Below are positions 6,136 through 8,077 of a stretch of DNA of 8,077 nt, piece after piece. The notes below the pieces were generated by a model. It saw nothing but the letters and a program-made list of their open reading frames with translations, was not told the origin of the DNA and made no database searches. The number at the start of each line of letters is the position of its first letter. The stretch's first letter is position 1. Both the position numbers and the translations under genes were made by a program. Origin of the DNA: Nitrospira sp. (GTDB lineage: Bacteria; Nitrospirota; Nitrospiria; Nitrospirales; Nitrospiraceae); the NCBI GenBank assembly GCA_015904055.1, contig JABMDE010000043.1, forward strand, positions 16,687 to 24,763. The letters are read 5' to 3'.

Positions 6136-7218
6136 CTAAGTCGTTACCATTGAAAGAGAAAATGAACGCGGTACTGTAGCATACGAGTCAGGCCGAGACA
6201 AGGCGTACTGCAAAGGATTTCGAGAGGTTGTGTCCATCGATCTTGCGATCTTCTTCCCGGCTAAAACGATCTCTTCGCCCGATATGGCAAAACATGGCTT
6301 CCCCGAACAAGCCGCGACGTTTTCCCAGGATGGGCAGGTACAGAATGCTCCCCGCAACACCGTCACATGGGAACCTCTCGGTGCCCATCGTTCAGGGTCA
6401 GTCGGACCGAACAATGCAATGGTTGGGACAGCGAGCAACGCAGCCAAGTGAGTCATCCCTGAATCATTCCCAATGTAGAGGACGGATCGAGCTAGAAGAC
6501 ATGCAATGATCGAGAGATCCCCTCCTGCAATCACCGGCACAGCGGAAACCAGGTTGGATAGACCGGCTACGGATTCTCGGTCGGCCGGCCCTTCCAGAAT
6601 GAGCGGGCACATATCCTCGCCTTGGAATTGCTCTATTACCAAGGCCAGGACTTCCGGATTAACGCATTTCCTGCGGCTTCCACTGCCAGGATGTACCAGG
6701 ATGATGGGCCGGTCGAATGGAATCCCCATACGTTCGAGATGGACCTGTCCTCGCTCCACAAGATCGGAGGGGATCTGCATCTGCCCATCAAGCGAGCCGT
6801 CCCCTACCGTCTCGCCGATCGTTTCCAAAAACCGATCGCTTTGGTGCATGGCCTTCAATTCATGGCTAAAGGGTGACTGAATCATCATCTCCCGAACCCC
6901 ACAGCATCGAAGCACAGTGGCGAGAGTCTCTCCTTCGTCACTCATCCACGCGACGGCGCAATCACACTCTTTGAGCCAGCGCCCAAGTTCAGTTGAAGCA
7001 GAGACAGAACCGGCAAAGAGGTCCGCGCATACAACACCTTGAACAGGCATCCAGGCATCAACCAACCGGCATTCCAGCAGGAACCGTCCAACCGGTTCGT
7101 TCGAAATGAGAAGACTACGGTGAAGTGGAAACCGCGCCAAAAGACGCCTCATCGCCGGGACCGCCAGCACGACATCTCCGAGGGCGCTAGGATGGAGAAT
7201 GACGACAGTGCGTGCCAT
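6136..7218 (-). CDS. Glycosyltransferase family 9 (heptosyltransferase-like), unit B copy
   Basis: Intact 360-residue paralogue of the gene at 3497-4579, about 84% identical in amino acids by hand count (about 58 replacements). The donor-site motifs HPGSGSRRK, GNDSGMTHLAALL and FGPTDPERWAPRG are kept, as is the Cys-rich stretch near residues 293-309 except for local changes. One replacement lies in the N-terminal motif: HPGALGD of unit A is HPSALGD here, a glycine-to-serine change in the loop that opens the fold. Replacements cluster around residues 61-127 of the N-terminal domain, which in GT9 enzymes contacts the acceptor, and in the C-terminal tail. ATG at 7218 follows the mobA stop by four bases. 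Its TAG stop overlaps the ribosome binding site of the argS stub. Confidence 0.9.
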   Translation of the reverse strand: MARTVVILHPSALGDVVLAVPAMRRLLARFPLHRSLLISNEPVGRFLLECRLVDAWMPVQGVVCADLFAGSVSASTELGRWLKECDCAVAWMSDEGETLATVLRCCGVREMMIQSPFSHELKAMHQSDRFLETIGETVGDGSLDGQMQIPSDLVERGQVHLERMGIPFDRPIILVHPGSGSRRKCVNPEVLALVIEQFQGEDMCPLILEGPADRESVAGLSNLVSAVPVIAGGDLSIIACLLARSVLYIGNDSGMTHLAALLAVPTIALFGPTDPERWAPRGSHVTVLRGAFCTCPSWENVAACSGKPCFAISGEEIVLAGKKIARSMDTTSRNPLQYALSRPDSYATVPRSFSLSMVTT

Positions 7219-7222
7219 GTGT

Positions 7223-7846
7223 TTATGCAGACGAAGCGGGATCTGTCCTACGCGCATGCCGCATGCGCGCCGCATCCAGATCCGCCGGCGTGTTCACGTT
7301 GATAAACGACGACCCCTCCTGATCGATCTCCCGTAATTCGCCTTCGGTCACGAACCGAGTGCAAAGCGACGGGTGCGCAGCAAGGTGCTGGATCTTCAAC
7401 TGACGGGCATGCAGCCTCTCCTCAATCACAGGAAGACATCGCCGGCTATAGAGCGCATGCGTTGGTTGCAGTCCTTGTTCCAATCGGACCATGACGATAT
7501 CTGCCTTGTCTTTGAGAGACACCACATGGCGTACCAATGTTGGATTGAGAAACGGCATGTCACAGGCGACGACAAAGACATACTCTGTGTGAGCCTGCTT
7601 GAGTCCTGTATAGAGCCCGCCGAGACTTCCACAATCTGTCACGAGGTCACGAATCACCGGAACCTCCGCCTCCAACGGCGGGCTGTCCTGCGCGATCACG
7701 ACACAAACCGTTTGAAAAATGGATTGGAGTACGGCAAGAGTCCGTTCAAAAAGAGTGTGCTCCCCGATAAGGAGAAACCGTTTATCTTCTCCCATGCGCC
7801 TGCTCTTGCCGCCGGCGAGAAGAATCCCTGTCACATCGCCAATCAT
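7223..7846 (-). CDS. mobA: Molybdenum cofactor guanylyltransferase MobA
   Basis: Transfers GMP from GTP to molybdopterin to form the MGD cofactor required by DMSO-reductase-family molybdoenzymes, including nitrite oxidoreductase. At 207 residues it has the usual length and fold signature. The nucleotide-binding loop LLAGGKSRRMGEDK is at 9-22, and GSLGGLYTGL, which fits the guanine-recognition region, is at 73-82. CDMPFLNP (95-102) contains the metal-binding Asp96, QPTHALYSR is at 127-135, and the C-terminal NVNTPADL is at 183-190. ATG at 7846 places the nucleotide-binding loop at the normal distance from the N-terminus, although the ribosome binding site is weak. It lies just past the terminator that follows nxrC and runs into the GT9 gene. 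Its unit A twin is frameshifted, so this is the only functional mobA in the window. Confidence 0.93.
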   Translation of the reverse strand: MIGDVTGILLAGGKSRRMGEDKRFLLIGEHTLFERTLAVLQSIFQTVCVVIAQDSPPLEAEVPVIRDLVTDCGSLGGLYTGLKQAHTEYVFVVACDMPFLNPTLVRHVVSLKDKADIVMVRLEQGLQPTHALYSRRCLPVIEERLHARQLKIQHLAAHPSLCTRFVTEGELREIDQEGSSFINVNTPADLDAARMRHARRTDPASSA

Positions 7847-7872
7847 GGCATCTTCGACTACGCGCCTCCTTC

Positions 7873-7907
7873 AAAAACAAAGAGGGGGTGAGTTTCCCCA
7901 CCCCCTC
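7873..7907 (-). terminator. Intrinsic terminator after nxrC, unit B
   Basis: Same hairpin as in unit A on the minus strand: GAGGGGGTG / CACCCCCTC stem (7899-7907 and 7882-7890), 8-base loop, then TTTGTTTTT. The stem and loop are identical in both units although flanking bases differ, including one in the T-tract, which suggests the structure is under selection. Confidence 0.9.
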
Positions 7908-7939
7908 CCTCTGCTTTTCCAATAGTCGTCTCGTTCAGA

Positions 7940-8077
7940 TTAGAGCGTCTTGCCCTTCTTCCTATTGGCGCGGCGGGTCAACACCCATCCTTCCAACAGT
8001 ACTACACCGAACGCAATCACGACCGGATAGATATACGTCTCTTGTGGAATCGGAGGATTCATGAACGTGTAATAGAA
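7940..8077 (-). CDS. nxrC: NxrC-like heme b subunit, C-terminal part (runs off right edge)
   Basis: The last 45 codons and stop of the unit B copy, covering FYYTFMNPPIPQETYIYP, the C-terminal membrane helix and the basic tail TRRANRKKGKTL. There are about 8 nucleotide differences from unit A in 135 positions but only one amino-acid change (Ile to Val in the helix), a sign of purifying selection. In the simple tandem-duplication model this copy retains its own 5' end beyond the window and would be the functional gene. It would act as the membrane-anchored electron-transfer subunit of nitrite oxidoreductase. The NxrC identity is inferred from the longer unit A sequence. Confidence 0.75.
   Translation of the reverse strand, partial: FYYTFMNPPIPQETYIYPVVIAFGVVLLEGWVLTRRANRKKGKTL

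Larger units (their letters stand above)
6067..8077. repeat. Tandem duplication, unit B (continues past right edge)
   Basis: Second direct copy of the segment beginning at 3428; the window end (8077) corresponds to 5460 of unit A. It carries the argS 5' stub, a GT9 gene, an intact mobA, the terminator and the last 45 codons of nxrC. No inverted repeats, transposase gene or target-site duplication are visible at the 6066/6067 boundary. Confidence 0.95.

Noticed and set aside
3428..8077. CRISPR array or phase-variation cassette
   Set aside because: There are only two large units and one 22-bp doublet, without regular spacers, invertible repeats or a recombinase gene.

Overview
The window looks like a chromosomal segment from a nitrite-oxidizing bacterium of the genus Nitrospira or a close relative. 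The main clue is a protein resembling NxrC, the heme-b-binding gamma-type subunit associated with nitrite oxidoreductase (EB_dh / DMSO-reductase type II gamma family). It sits beside mobA, which makes the guanine-dinucleotide form of the molybdenum cofactor that such enzymes need. The genus is my recognition of the protein, not a database result. All genes are on the minus strand, so transcription runs from high to low coordinates.

Left part (1-3486): a compact housekeeping cluster read in the order argS (arginyl-tRNA synthetase), tgt (tRNA-guanine transglycosylase), yajC (Sec translocase accessory) and the first 11 codons of a probable secD. A short dispersed-repeat-like palindrome lies in the tgt-yajC gap.

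Right part (3428-8077): a direct tandem duplication with a period of about 2.64 kb. Each unit holds, in transcription order, the 3' part of nxrC, an intrinsic terminator, mobA, a family-9 glycosyltransferase gene (GT9) and the 5' end of argS. Unit A (3428-6066) abuts the complete argS, but its nxrC lacks the 5' end and its mobA is frameshifted by an exact 22-bp tandem duplication. Unit B (6067 to beyond the window) has an intact mobA, an intact GT9 and an nxrC that runs off the right edge. Its argS is only a 59-bp 5' stub fused out of frame to the truncated nxrC of unit A. This is exactly the structure expected from one tandem duplication with breakpoints inside nxrC and argS.

Between units, GT9 and mobA differ clearly (about 84% and 87% amino-acid identity by hand comparison). 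In contrast, the argS stub with its ribosome binding site shows no difference over about 83 bp. That contrast, and the exact 22-bp repeat, leave open a chimeric assembly of two co-occurring strains.

Functionally, mobA next to nxrC supports maturation of the molybdoenzyme. The terminator after nxrC insulates that gene from the mobA-GT9-argS-tgt-yajC-secD series, whose close spacing suggests co-transcription and translational coupling. I found no RNA gene, CRISPR array, insertion sequence or defence system, and no gene-free stretch over 300 bases. I do not see a new multi-gene system. The notable content is the duplication, its decay pattern and its junction.
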